This document shows, piece by piece, positions 32,832 to 45,614 of a stretch of DNA of 64,000 nucleotides. The position numbers were made by a program, and so were the translations under genes. Origin of the DNA: Vitrella brassicaformis (taxonomy: Eukaryota; Sar; Vitrellaceae); the NCBI GenBank assembly GCA_001179505.1, contig CDMY01000235.1, forward strand, positions 93,322-157,321, read 5' to 3'. The notes under the pieces were generated by a model, which saw only the letters and a program-made list of their open reading frames with translations, had not been told where the DNA came from and made no database searches. The number at the start of each line of letters is the position of its first letter. Position 1 is the stretch's first letter.

Positions 32832-35800
32832 ATGGGTAATCTGCAGCAGGCGATGGCACCAGCCGCACAGCAGGGGGATGGTGGTGACGGCCAGCAGCAG
32901 GGACAGCAACGAGGATGGCTGTGTAAGCCAATAGGAACAAATCTCATGAGATTGTCTCACTATGGATACACATGACGTGCTGTGTTGTGTTGTGTGTACG
33001 TGTGTTCGCTCCTCCCTCTGTTTGCCTTGCTTGTGTGATGGCTGCAGCTCAGTTGAGTGGTGTCTTCATGCAGATCGTCATGATGCACATGATCTTCAAC
33101 ATGTTCATGGGCGGCAACAAGAGGCCGCCCGCCGATCCCAAGACAGGCAAACCCATCGCGCCGCTGGACAACTACTTCCCGCCATCCACCAAATTCGTAA
33201 GACCAACAGACAGAACAGACTCACACACGCAGACACACACACTCAGCAGCGGATGAAGCATCTTTCCCCTCCCAACCGGTTGTCTTGTCAGGACCTCTTT
33301 GTTCACGTGTCCAAGACACCGAACAACTCATGGACGGCCCTCACTCGCGATGCCGAACTGGTGTGGTCGCTCCCGTCCCTGACGTACGACAAGTCCACGT
33401 CGTGGCGGTGGCGGCGGAGTGAGGAGGATATCGCCAAGAACTCCGTCAACTATACATTCGTGCCAACAGAGGGCATGCTGGCCGGCAACGAGAGTCTCTA
33501 TGTCACCCTCACTGCCTTCCCGCACTTCCTCGATTTGGTGCCTGACAAGGACGTCGATGAGGTCGAAGAACTCGAGAAACACAAGGTAGGTGGGCAGGTG
33601 CAGTGCAGACTCATGCAGAGAGCCACATGGTTTGTCTGTGTGTGCGCTTTGACTGTGTCGTCAGATCGTCAATGCGTCCGCGCCTCTGACGGTCAAGATG
33701 GAGCCCTTTTCGGCTGAGGAGCTGCAGTCGCTGGTGGGCGGTAGCGAGTTCGACATGATGGAGATGGAGCGGCAGAACAGGGAGAAGGAGAAGGAGGGTG
33801 CGGACGAGAAGGGCAAGAAGAAGAAACCCAAGGAGGAGACCATGCACCTCAAGAAACGCCTCGACCTGCGCATCGTATTTGACACCACCAAACACGACCT
33901 CCAGAGCCTCAACACGGGGCCCTTCAAAGGTGTGGACCGCATTCAAACAACTAACTCACCGGAGGCAAAAGATGGATGTGGTATGTTCCTTCCTGTTTGT
34001 TTTCTCGCTTCATCCGTGTAGCCATTCGTCGTCACCTGTCTGCTGGGGTGTACCACCCCGTGCTGTATCCGAGCGACTTTTGGCTGCTTGAAAAGGACTA
34101 CGTCCCGCTGAACGACACACTCAAGGTGACTGACGCGCAAACAAACAGACTGACACAGCAGCGTGCACGCAAGCACCTGTGTATGTGTCTTGTCAGGGTG
34201 AGCCCTTGACGGTGACCTTCACTTGGGACGTGATATCGGCCTGGCTGTGGTCGATAGAGGTCCAGATGACAGACACATGGTCAATGCAGTCACAATGGGG
34301 TGAGTCAGCCCCAGCCAGCCAGCCAGCGCCAGCAACAGTGTGCATCGGTGATATGTGCTCGCTCCGTATATGTCACTCTCTGTTCAGGCATGCACACGCG
34401 GCGGGAGTCTTTCATGCTCAAGGTGGGCAGGCTGACGACATCTACGATGACAGAAGATCGTCTGCCTGGCTTCTTGCGTGTGTGCAGCGCATCATAATGG
34501 AGACTAACCCCTACATGCTGCTCTTCTCGGCCCTGTTCATCCTCCTCCACACACTCTTCTCTATGCTGGCGTTCAAAAACGGTACACACACACACACACA
34601 CTCAGGCACGCACGAATCGCGATCACATCATGTGTTCCTGGTGTGTGCCTGCCTTTACCCACGCACGCGACAGATATACAGTTTTGGTATTCGGTGGAGT
34701 CGATGCAGGGGCTGTCGGCTCTGTCGATCCTGATATCGTTCGTCTGTGAGGTCATCATCGGGCTGTACCTGCTGGACTCGCAAGACACCTCCTGGCTGAT
34801 CCTGTTTGAGATCTTCCTGGGCATCGCCATCGAGGGCTGGAAGCTCACCAAGGCCGTCAAGGTCACCCTGCACAAGGAGTTCCCATTCGTCACTTTCGAG
34901 GATGCCAAGGTCATACCAGAGAGAGAGTCGTACACATCCACGCCTACGTTCGTGTGTGTATGGCAGCAATACGCAGAGTCCAAGACCAAGGAGTACGATG
35001 AACTCGCCATCAAGTACATGACCGTCGCCCTGTCGCCATGCGTAAGGGAGAGCAACCAGACACAGAGCACGCGTGGGTGCATGATGTATTTATTGGTCTT
35101 TCTGTCACCTTCCTTGATGCGATGCGTCTGGACAGATGATCGGCTACGCCATCTATTCGCTATACAAGTATAAATTCAAGTCATGGTACTCATACATCAT
35201 ATCGGTCCTCGCCGGCACCGTCTACACCTTCGGTAAGCGCCAGCCTCGTCAGTCAGCACAGGCAGGCAGCACAACCGATGTCAGTGTATAGGTGTGTGTC
35301 CATTTGTGTGTGTGGTGCGGTCTGTATGTGAAGGTTTCATCATGATGACGCCCCAGCTGTACATCAACTACCGGCTCAAATCGGTGGAGCACCTGCCCTG
35401 GAAGGCACTCATCTACAAGTAGGGCACCGTGCGCCGAGCGCCCGCATACAAATGTATGTGCCTATGCCGCCTCGTCGCATGATGTCCGTCTCTCTGTGCA
35501 GGGCCTTGAACACCTTTGTGGACGACATAGCGGCCTTCATCATCGACATGCCCTGGATGCACAGACTCGCCTGCTTCAGAAACGGTACCTAAGCCATCTC
35601 GCAACACCCCCACACACGCGTGCTGCACACGTCATCCTTTTGTCTGTGTACGCCACCTCTCTGCTGCATGCAGATGTGATCTTCCTGATCTATTGCTACC
35701 AGCGGTGGATCTATCGCGTCGACAAGACGCGGCCCACTGCATGGAAGGAAGGGACGGACCCCAACGCACAACAAGCCAACAATGCAGGTACAAACGTACC

Positions 35801-36163
35801 CACCCAAGACGCATATACACGCGACGGCCTTGCAACCACTGACTGTCCCGCCGTGATGTGTTCAGAGGGCGCGCCACTGCTGAACGGGACGGCTCCCGCA
35901 ACTGCAGCCGATGCAGCCGATGGCGACACGAGGGGCGAGGCAGCTGCTGCGGCCAGTGCTGGTGCTGACGGTGAGGGTGCCACCACGACGCCTTCCACCA
36001 CCACCCCCACAGCAGTGCCCGACGACCCCACAACCACACAAGGTGGGAGAGAGCACTCGAATGAAGGGGACTTCTGGACAATGCATAAACCATTCATGGT
36101 ATACGAGTGTGTATCTGTCTGTGTGCAGGTCTGAAGGAGAGAAAGAAGGCCGACACCGGATAA
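32832..36163 (+). CDS. CLPTM1: CLPTM1-family ER membrane protein
   Basis: Sixteen phase-checked exons encode 678 aa, close to the usual ~670. Family blocks appear in order: a luminal N-terminal region (LFVHVSKTPNNSW; SVNYTFVPTEGMLAGNESLY), GVYHPVLYPSDFWLLEKDYV, TWDVISAWLWSIEVQM, then the membrane core with NPYMLLFSALFILLHTLFSM, DIQFWYSVESMQGLSALSIL, DTSWLILFEIFLGIAIEGWK, GYAIYSLYKYKFKSWYSYII, TPQLYINYRLKSVEHLPWKA and NTFVDDIAAFIIDMPWMHRL. The QLYINYKLKSVAHLPW-like and DDLFAFVIKMP-like signatures are diagnostic. The family retains or traffics membrane proteins such as GABA-A receptors and includes the scramblase-like CLPTM1L. The C-terminus is Thr/Pro/Ala-rich and ends in a short basic exon. 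Several introns show the CA-then-TG layout. Confidence 0.95.
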
Positions 36164-36801
36164 GGCATCGAGGCTTCCATCATGGATACCTACCTGTGTC
36201 CACGGCTGGTCGTTTCTGGTCTCGCCAACTCATTCATGATTTTGACGTTGATGAGTAGGCAGGCGAGGCACACAGCGTCTCTCTCGAGTATCGAAGCGAT
36301 GGTTTTGACGCTACCTGTGTGTGTGTGTCGAGTGCCATCTATCGATGGCTTGCACGCTCTCTCTGCGTTTTTAAGGATGCTGTGTGTGCTGTGTACAGAA
36401 CAGACAGAGGGGCTTGCCGCGTGCATGTCGGTCGGCTATGCCGTGCTGTGCTGCCGTGTCGATGCGATGGTGTGTGTGTGTGTGTGTGTCACATATGTGT
36501 ATCGATATCGGTATTGCTGCTTGTCGGATGACGCCTTTATGCTACCTACACTTTTGTGAAGACTGGCCACCTACTTACTTACATCAATGAATGCATTCAT
36601 TCACGTGTGTGTGTATGTATTGTTGCAATCATGCAGCCAGCGCGCTGACAGGCACCGCACCGCATGGAATGTCCGTCCGTCTGCGATGGAACAACAAAGC
36701 CCACACACTAGCTAGCTAGTTCACTAGCACATGCAGCAGACGGGCATGACCACACACGATCTGCCTTGCAATGACTAGCAGCCAGCCTCTCAGCCTGCCC
36801 A
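36164..36801. other. Intergenic region between convergent genes
   Basis: No gene is seen in 638 bp. It contains TG tracts (36470-36490, 36605-36620) and a CTAG-rich palindrome near 36710-36725. Confidence 0.5.
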
Positions 36802-37412
36802 TCATTTGCACGCCTCTATCTTGTAGCTGCGCCCCCACAACTTCCCGAAGGGGATCTCCACGCACGCGCCTTTCAGTGTCTGTTCCTGCAGGGACAACAG
36901 AGAGTGGAGAAAAATCGCCATGGTCATCGCCATGGGTCATTGCCATCTGATAGGCATACGTGGCCGCATGTGGTTGCAACGCTCGGCTTGTAATCTGAAC
37001 GAGAGTCCGAACGAGAGCACGATACACGAGACACATCCAAAGATCTCTGCCGCCAACATACTTGGCGTACCATTGCACGTAGATGAGGGATATGCGGTGA
37101 ACTTGACCTCAATGCCGCTGTCGCAGATCTTGCCGATGTTGAAGCGCAGCCCCGGACCGGAGGAAGCTGGAAATGGGACCATTCACGTGCCCGTGATGTC
37201 CGTTGCACCGCCTGCAGTGAAAATAAACAGAGATCTGCCTTTCGGCTTCCCAGATCTGTGCATCTCTTGCTTTGTCGTCCTTCTCTATGCGTACATACTG
37301 ACCTTCGAACGTGTAAGACCCTCCTGCGTACTCATCTGCGTTGTGCCCGGCGTTGCTCGTGTCCGATGAGAGGGTGACCTTGAAGGAGGCACTGGCCAGC
37401 GGAATGCCGAGC
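36802..37412 (-). CDS. Hypothetical small protein, gene model incomplete
   Basis: Three blocks look coding on the minus strand. The first reads PLGIPLASASFKVTLSSDTS and NADEYAGGSYTFE (to ~37300). The second (37166-37071) is joined in phase to it and reads ASSGPGLRFNIGKICDSGIE and VKFTAYPSSTCN. The last, near 36802-36888, can be read as EQTLKGACVEIPFGKLWGRS ending YKIEACK, or in another frame as a longer ORF to 36716. The Gly/Ser-rich beta pattern with spaced Cys suggests a small extracellular or lipid-binding beta protein, perhaps of the ML type, but this is a guess. No start exon is identified. Confidence 0.3.
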
Positions 37413-37814
37413 GGCTGGCGGTTTCATTCACTTATTCATTCACGCCCAGTCAATAAGTATTTCTTGCATGTGTATGTATCCGTACACTTACATTTGACAC
37501 ACAAACATCGATCCATTTGCCTCCTGTTTGATGGTTGTCCAACCTCTGCTTTCTTGACTGTCTTCTGGATTGCACACCATGAACCGCTCAAAGAGTACAA
37601 ACTCTCTCTATGCTCAGCTCGCCAAGCTCGACCAGAGAATCGCAGACATGGTACACGTACGACAGACAAACAGTCAGTCAGAGAGGGAATTCATTTTCGG
37701 CAGGTAATGCGGGCAACAACTTGTGCTGCAGAGCAGAGGACTGGTGCTATGCAGAGAACAGGTCCCCAAAGCTTCTGCACTGATTTACGCAAGTGTAAAC
37801 GCTCACGGACAAAA

Positions 37815-38570
37815 ATGCGTGGTTTCCTGGCGTTCACGTTCCTCCTCCCAGTGTGCCAAGGGGCAGGAGATGCAGCTGGAGTCAACATCAACTTGTCAGA
37901 ACAACCAGAGAAAGTCAGCACGCTGTGCTCGTTCTGTGAATACTGCCAGGTCAGGAGGAGGAGGCAGAACTAGAGGAGGGCGATACATGTGGCCTGTTGC
38001 CAGTGTGCCTGATCTGATCATATTTCTGATGCCGTCTTGTGTGTCCTTCGCTTGCCATGGTGTGTCAGTTCTGCGACGAGTGCAGGAAGTGCCCTTGTGA
38101 GCGGTCTGACAAGACGCCCAACTGTCACTACTGCGGCTACTGCCGCTTCTGCCCAGCCTGCCGGCTGTGCGGTGTAAGAAAGAAAAGGTGGCATGGCCTG
38201 CTCCATGGTTTCATATTTGTGTATATGTGCAGTTGTGCAAGCAGAAGGGCATTGCCAATATGGTGGGCTCGGCCCTGGACTTCGTACTCAAACAATTCGA
38301 CCGAGCCCTTGGGTGGGTGAGAGCCCTGCAGTCAGACGCATGGCCTAAGCCCTTTCGAGTGTCTGTCCTTTGCGTATGGTATGCAGTTTCAGTGTCAGCA
38401 AGGAGAACGTCACGGTGCCTGATAGGGCGACCATCGAGGAGGACGTGCAGAAGACGGAGCTATACATGCGAAAGATGAAGGCCACTCAAGCAGAACAAGA
38501 GGAAGAGGAGCAGGAGACCAGCGTAGCCGACGATGAGGAAGAGGCAGACCACACACACGATGAGCTGTAG
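37815..38570 (+). CDS. ER-luminal protein with two CxxC-periodic arrays and C-terminal HDEL
   Basis: Four phase-checked exons (37815-37949, 38069-38173, 38233-38312, 38387-38570) give 167 aa. The start MRGFLAFTFLLPVCQGAGDA is a signal peptide and the last four residues are HDEL, the ER retrieval signal, so the mature protein should stay in the ER lumen. Between them lie two cysteine arrays: CSFCEYCQFCDECRKCPC, then after eight residues CHYCGYCRFCPACRLCGLC. That gives 14 Cys, almost all exactly three residues apart. An amphipathic segment follows (VGSALDFVLKQFDRALG), then a charged helix and a Glu/Asp-rich tail typical of low-affinity calcium binding. No known family is recognised. Metal binding or redox/chaperone work in the ER are possible inferences. 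The array is interrupted by introns at CQ|FC and CG|LC. Confidence 0.8.
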
Positions 38571-38731
38571 CGGCTTTGCTGTACATGTCGACCTCACTTA
38601 CGAAGCGTGTGAATACTCGATATGTCTTAGCGCTTATATCGTCTGACGATAAGTCACGGCACAGATCATCGCATGCTATCGACACACATACACCATCAAT
38701 GCACTGCACCGTACACCCATACACACATACA

Positions 38732-41700
38732 TCAGTCGACACCTTTGCCCTTAGGCCCTTTGTCCGTCTTGTCCGCCCCAATGTTTCCGTTAAGCGCCGC
38801 CACAACAATAGGCGGGGAACCCGCTTTTGCCTGCAACTCTCTTCTAACCCTCATTCTGCCATCAAATCCCCCCAAGAATGCACCCTGCTGAAACCCTTTT
38901 CTCTTCATTGGAGGTGTGGCCTCTCGTGCAGGATGGTATGCAGCTCCATCTTGCACGGGAGGCAGGCGGCCGTCTCGCTTCTGCTGCGTCGACGGAGCAC
39001 TTTTAGGCGGCTGTCCGGTGGCAGATACCAACAGTGGATGGCTGGGGGACGGTGCCGTGGCGGCCGTCTGCGGCGGCGAGGTCCACCCTCCGCCTCTTGG
39101 CTGAGTCCCGCCCGGTCGCGTGAATGGGCGAGGGGGAGACGGGGGTGTCGACGGGGGAGGCGTGATGTGTTTCCTGCAATCCTCGCTGTCGGGCCTCTTG
39201 TTTGGCTCTTCATCCGATGCCACAGCACGATCCTCAGCCTTGACTGTCGGCTTCTCCTGCACACTCTTCCACACGAGTTTCGAGCGGCTGGGAAGCCTGC
39301 TCTCGTCGTCTACTGGAATGCCGAAGTTGCGCAAAGACTCACGAAGCTGCTCTCCCACGTGTGCCTTTCCTCCAGCTGTCGCCTCGTACTTGTCGCCTGG
39401 GACGGGCCAGGAGGGAGGGGGGTAGGTGGGCCTGTCGGCAGTCGGCTGATGAGACAGTACTTTGGTGAGGTATAGCCACGGGTCGACGCCGCCCGTGTTG
39501 TCGATACCCCCGCCGATATGCGGCAGTGGATACACAGCCTCAATGTCGCGGAAGTCTCGGACATTCCTTGGTGGCCTCTTGTCCGTCTTGTCTGCTTTTG
39601 GCTCCTCTGCAGTTGATGCCCCCTGCCCCCTTCTTCTGCTCGGCCGGGGTATTTGGTTGAAGGAAGAGGTCAGCGGCCGCGCAGGGAAGGGAGGTATAGT
39701 CTCCTCCCTCGTTCCTGCTTTGGTCATCGCTGCTTGCATGTCATCGACGGTGGACCGGTCGAACTTCGCTTGCTCCTCTGCCAACCTCATGAAGCGCCCT
39801 AGGTGTTCGATCGCCGCTGTGCCCCACCAGTGCGGATGCAGGAAGGACAGGGCTCGCTCGATGGGCTCCTCTGTCGGGCGAGCGGGACGGGGAGGCGATT
39901 CTTCCACGATCGAGCTGGATGAAGAGCGAGCTTGTTCCGTCTCCGACCCCTTTGTCATCCGGTGGGAGACATTTATCACCATTTCAGGCAGTATCTCTGT
40001 GCGCTCTTCTGCTGATTTCTCCTCCTGCTGAGGCGGTGCAGCGGCAGGAATGTCTGTGAGTGACGATGAAGACTTCAGCAGAGCTTGACCCGCAATGGGC
40101 AGGATAGGGGAGGACGGCGCCGGCGAAGCCGTTTTTGGCGAGGGGACCACGATGCGATGGAAAGGCACGGGCATAGAAGGAGTCGATGGTGACACAGGAG
40201 CCTGCATACAAATGAAGAAGAGTGGAAAAAGTCTTCCCAGGTCATGTCTCTGCCTGCTGGAGACCGTACCTCTGTGCCGCTCTTCATGCCCTGTTCTTTC
40301 ATTTCCCTTGCTCTTTCTCTCCGCCTTTTCTGCTCCTCGACTTTTCGTTCGCCGCCCAGGGCAGGAGCGGACACGGCGCCGACGAAGGGAGCCGTCGCTC
40401 CATCCCTCCACTGGTATCGCTGCAGCAGGATGGCCATCTGCATGATCAGGTCGTACGGGAGCCCTGCTGGCAGCGACACGCCACCCAGGCCGCCCATAAC
40501 ATGCAGGGGCGACAGCCATCCATGGCCAGCCTGGACGCCACGGGATCGCCTCTCCCTGTCCCATTTCTCCATCTCCCTCTTCGCGTCGACCAGTGGTGTG
40601 AGTCTGGCATACATGTCTCGCCCTCCAATGTACTCCGTCTCGCGAGCAATGCGATGTTCCCGATCTGGCGTAGGGCGCCCTGGTGGAGGTGTGGGCTGTG
40701 TCGTATCGAATGGCTGATACGCGATGGGTGGGTGATATCTGTCTCCGTCTTCATAGTATTCCCGCTCGCGATCGGTGCGATATGCCCGGTCTGGCGTGCG
40801 TCGGCCTGGCGGAGGTGCGGGCTGAATTGGCTGCGTTCTATCGCGTGGCTGCATCTGGTCGGAAGGATGATATGCGGGCAGCCACCTTTCTGTCTCGGAG
40901 GGCCCGTAAGTCGTAGGTCTGGCCATTGGTGGTCCTCCTGGCTCCTCGTAGAGTGTGGCCATTGTTCCATAAGAAGCCCCGAGTTTCGATTCGGTCAGCA
41001 TCGGCGAGGGCTGGAAGCCGGAGCTCTTGGAGGGCTCACTACCCGTCTCTGGCCGGAACATTGATGCTGATTGCTCTAGCGACGGGGAGGGGACAGCAGA
41101 GGGGGTGGAAGGTTGGGGGAAGAAGCCCGCACCCGTGGCGCCTGGCTGTGTCGATGGTGTGACGGGTGCGGGGGACAAAGCGGATGATCCAGGCACAGGG
41201 CGAGCACCGCTGGGTGTTGGCCGACCACTGCTGGGTGTGGGGAGCGGCCGACCAGTGACTGGCGATCCTGCCCGTGGCTCGACTTTCCATTCGGCAAGAG
41301 CTTGCTTGACGTCCGGCCTCCAGATCTTGCTGGGCGACACGGGACTGGCTCTGTCAGCAAGGCGCATGACCTCGCTGGCCCCCGAAGTCTCCATTTCTTC
41401 CAGGTCGAGCTGCAGCCAGCCCCTCTCCTCCAGGAACTGCTTTGTCTGCGCTCTTCTAAATCCCACGCTGGGCCTCTGCTGGAAGGCAGCCGACGACGAG
41501 CGCCGAAGGCTGGGTCGATGGGCGGCAATGTCGAAGCCAACCTGCTTCTCTGCTCAAACACAGGTCCGAGATACAGTGATTCAGATAATATGTGCTTTGT
41601 ATTCTACACGTGCCTGAAGACAGACCTGAGGCGCCAGAGGAAGATCCAGCTGACGATCCCGATTCCCTTGTCTCCGAGTCTCGCGGCTTCCTTCGCTTCC

Positions 41701-44700
41701 GCTCGCCTGACGTCGGGCTGATTTGCCTCACCGACGGTGACGACCCCGGGGAGGTGTCAAGCTGGAAGGTCTGGGTCTTCATAGGGATCGTGGGACGCTC
41801 GCCAGCGTCGCTGGAGGCACTCTCCTCTCTCCTCAGTGGTCTGACATAGAGTTGGATCTGCTTCTTGCCCTCCCGCAGGAGCTCCGTGATCACTGTGTCC
41901 AGCTGCTCAAGCCACTGGTGAAGCAGGCCATCAAGCTGCATCCATGAAACAATAGAATCAATCCACATTCTGCACAGTCAGTCGAATGAATGACTGTTTC
42001 GTGTGTCACCTTTTCGTCTGGGATCTCTTGAACTGTCTCTTTCCTGAGCGACGACGAGGCTAGTATGGGTCTTGTTGAGGGTCGCGCTTTGACGAATGAT
42101 GACGCATGGAGGAGTCCTAAAGCGTCGGTCAGCTGCGTCATCTCACGGCGACAGATCCCCGTGAAGAGCTTTCGAATCTCCCCCAGCCGCTCTAGACTGA
42201 CATGCGGAGCAGACGTGGGAAAAGAATGAAGAGACACGTGTATCCATACTTGATTACCGTTTGATGCCGGTTTGTAGGAAGCGATGAAATGCGCGAGGCT
42301 CCGTCGTGCCATCGCCTTTGCCTGTGCATTGCAGACGCGTTCACCCTGCTCTGCTTTGAGTGCAGTGAATCACAGTGAATCACTCACTGTGATGCCAATT
42401 ACCGAGAGGCGGCATGCGGGCAGCCAGAAGGTCCGTGAGTGCTGCAGCCTGCGATGCGTCGGTACTTCGGTTGAAGTCGCCCAGCTCCTGCAGCACCGCA
42501 CCAGCCAAGCCTGAGAGAGGCACACAGGTTTGTCACAGTCAAGACAGGTGTCGTGCTTGATCCTCTGTACCAGCGGTAGGCGGCTCTTCTGCGAAGAAGA
42601 CGGGTCCATGCAGGGCACTCACCCACGACTGTGTTCCGAATGACCGCACTTCTCTGTTGCCCACCCTGCTCTCCTCCGCCCGCCCCACGTCAAGGAAGTC
42701 GATCGCTTCCTGCACCTCAGCCTCCTTCTTGGCCTCCTCAGCTCCGCGTCTCTTCTTTCGATCAGCAACGTCAGCTGGCGGCGCCCCCTTGTCTCTTGCG
42801 CCCTCTGCGCCCCATCCTCTTGGAGTGCTGGATGACGAGTGGTCGATGGGTGTCGGGTGGGCAGGCGGCTTCTCCAGTGAACCGCTGCGGGAGGCCGACC
42901 GCAACAGGGCCTGCGGTGTTGGGGGAGGCAGAGGCGTCGTAGGCAGGGAAGAGGCCCAGTCTCCTGTGGCAGGCACTTCTTTCAGGATGGTTTCGATCCA
43001 CTCCTGCAGTTCGCGAACGCGCTGTGGGTGAGACACGACATGAGCACGAAATTGATACATGAACGTCGGCATACGAATGCACGTGTGTCGCACCTGTCGG
43101 ATGTCGGTGTTTTCATCTCTGAGCCTTTTCACCATGGTGTCCTCCTCCACTCCACCAGTCGTCGCTGCCCGTTTCACAGGAGACCGTTCCTCGCCTTCTC
43201 CCTCCTTCTCATGGGTTGGCGGCACCTGCACAGACTTGGACAGACCAGCCAGAAGCTTGTCGGTGCTGGAAGTCTTCTGCATGACAGCACAGGGCGGGGG
43301 TGTGCAGCGGATACACGTGTCAATCGATGCGCACCACTTGTCGCACCTGCAGAGAGGCAGTTCTTGATCTGTGTGGCCTGATGGCGAGGTCTTCCGTGCT
43401 GCCCTTGCCCTTGCCCTTGGATCTGCCGCCCGTTGCGATCTTTTGTCCGGGCTTCTTGGCCTCAGGTCTCTTCTTTTTCCCCTTGAGCACTTGAGCTGGC
43501 GGCGCCTCAGCCTCTGCCGCTTCGGCCTCCTCTGCCTCCTCTTCTGCCTCTTCTTCAGCTGACTTCTCGAGGGCTTTCAACTGTTTGCGCAGGTTCTCGT
43601 TCTCGATCTGCAGGCGGCCGATCTCGGCGTCCTTCCTGATGACAACCATGCATACCAGGGCGATAATCGAGCAATTGAGAGCAAGGCGTGTGACGGCTGC
43701 TTACTTGTCGACGAGGGCCCTCTGTTCGGGTGGCATCGGTGGGGCTCTTTTGCTGAGTATGCCTCCGATGAAACTAAGCTCTGGGGGCCGCTCGGCCTCG
43801 GGAACAGCGGCAAGACGCTCCTCAAAGTTCTGGATCATCTGAAGAGCAATGCACACCAAATGCAATCTGCTCTTGGACAGTCCTTACAACACTTCAATGC
43901 TGACTTACCTGCCATTGCTCTTCGATAGTGCGCTCCATCCGTTTTATTTTGACTCCCATGACCTTCTCCATCTCGGCCTGGTTGGCCTCCACTTCCTGCG
44001 CCACCCTCGCCTTGACGCGGTTCTCCAGGGCACTGTGGCATACATACCACAGACATCCATCCGTGAGCCTAACCTTCATGTATGTCTCCTTATGTTCCTC
44101 GCCTACGCTTCTATCCTATCTTCAAGTGCTTCAGGGTCCATTGAGTACAAGGCATCAAAGTAATCAAGGGTGGTGAAGTGGCTTGCTGCCAGCGCATTTT
44201 GGACCTACACAATCCAGACACGCACGGCTTGTCTGCCGTATTGTGTGCGTGTCTTTGCAGACAGATGAGTTATGCACATGTCACCTCGGTCAGCGGGTCT
44301 GTCTCCCGCTTGACTGGCTTGCGTGCGACGGGGCTCCTGGCTTCTTCAGACAGAGCGAGAGGGTGAGGTGGAGGGGCCTGGGGCGGCGACACCTTGGCAA
44401 GCGTGATGCCGCCACGCAGTAGTGCCTTCTCGAGCTCCTGGATTCGCTGCTGCAGCTCATCCGCGAACTTGAGCACCTCTTCCTTTTCCTGAGCTGCCCG
44501 GATGATGATCTGCTTAATGCGGCTGTTAAGCATTCGGGCGGTCTCGGGGTCAAGGTACTCCGTCGGCTCAAACCAGAACACCTGCGATATGCATGAAGAC
44601 AGACAATACTGAGACATTTCGTTTGCAGGGCGAAGCATGATTGCGATCGAGGTTTCTGAACCTTAAGCGGCTCGAATGTTTCTTCGGCCTCCTTGCGGAA

Positions 44701-45369
44701 GAGCTGCTCCCTGACAAAGAGACGGCAGACAGACAGACATGTGGGAACTTCACAAGAAGAATATATGACTGACCTGAGTAGAGTGATTTCGAGGTAGTAG
44801 TCCCATCGACACTTGGACAGCTGTGCAGACCGCTCGAGCAAATGCTCCTCGAGAGCCATCATCTTGTCTCGATAGGAGGCCACTCTCCTCTCCATATTCG
44901 CCATCCTCGCTCTGTTCTCCGGGACGACCGTCTGCCAATACACCTTCATGAGTGTCTCTGCAAAGCCGCCCAACAGATTCTCCACCACATCGAGCTCTTG
45001 ATGGACCCCGCCGTACGTGCTCCGAATCACGTCAACCCTTCTTTCCTCCTTGTCCTCTTCCTCTTCAGGCGTCTCCCTCTTCCGTGACTCATAGGCCTTG
45101 AGGTAGTAGAGGTGGGCCTTGGGAAAGCTGACGACTTGATTGAAGTCTTCTCCCTTGGAGATCTGCTCATTGATCTCATCCACGAAGGTCTGCACGACGT
45201 CCACTAATTCGCCTTTGAAGCTGTTGAGGGCGTCCTTGAACGCTCTGGAGAAGCGCACTTTGTTGGACAGCTCTTGGATGACCCGGTCGTATGTGTGGTC
45301 ATCTAACTCCTCTTCTGACTCATCAGTGATCTCCCTGATATCGTCTCCCTTCTCAAAAACAGCCGGCAT
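38732..45369 (-). CDS. Long coiled-coil and proline-rich orphan protein
   Basis: About fifteen exons read leftwards from MPAVFEKGDDIREITDESEE (45369) to a stop at 38732. The first exon (to ~44776) is helical and acidic. Later exons carry coiled coils (IKQIIIRAAQEKEEVLKFAD, then ELQQRIQELEKALLRGG; ALENRVKARVAQEVEANQAE; DAEIGRLQIENENLRKQLKA with a Glu/Ala run). Short charged exons follow, and two very long exons (~41551-40264 and 40203-38732) are Pro/Ser/Arg-rich and disordered. An upstream in-frame start at 45443 (MTMDSFAQLETPLPPRPPGS) would need another splice. The layout suggests a cytoskeletal or scaffold protein. No enzyme domain or known family is seen. It could be two genes, with a break near 42000-42400 where the exons are small and less certain. 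Confidence 0.6.
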
Positions 45370-45614
45370 TTCTGATGCATGCAGTTCGATCCTGGGGGCC
45401 TTGGGGGCAGCGGAGTCTCAAGTTGTGCGAATGAATCCATCGTCATGCGCGCGTCACGGCGAGCCAGCAGATCTACACGCGCAATCGACCCCAACAGCTG
45501 TGCATCACACTTGCTAAACTGAGAAACGAGTCGACCCTTCTGAGAAGGCCGCTCTCTCGCTTGCACTGCACAGGCCAACACCTCTACTACCGCCACACAC
45601 ACAAAAAGGGGCCG

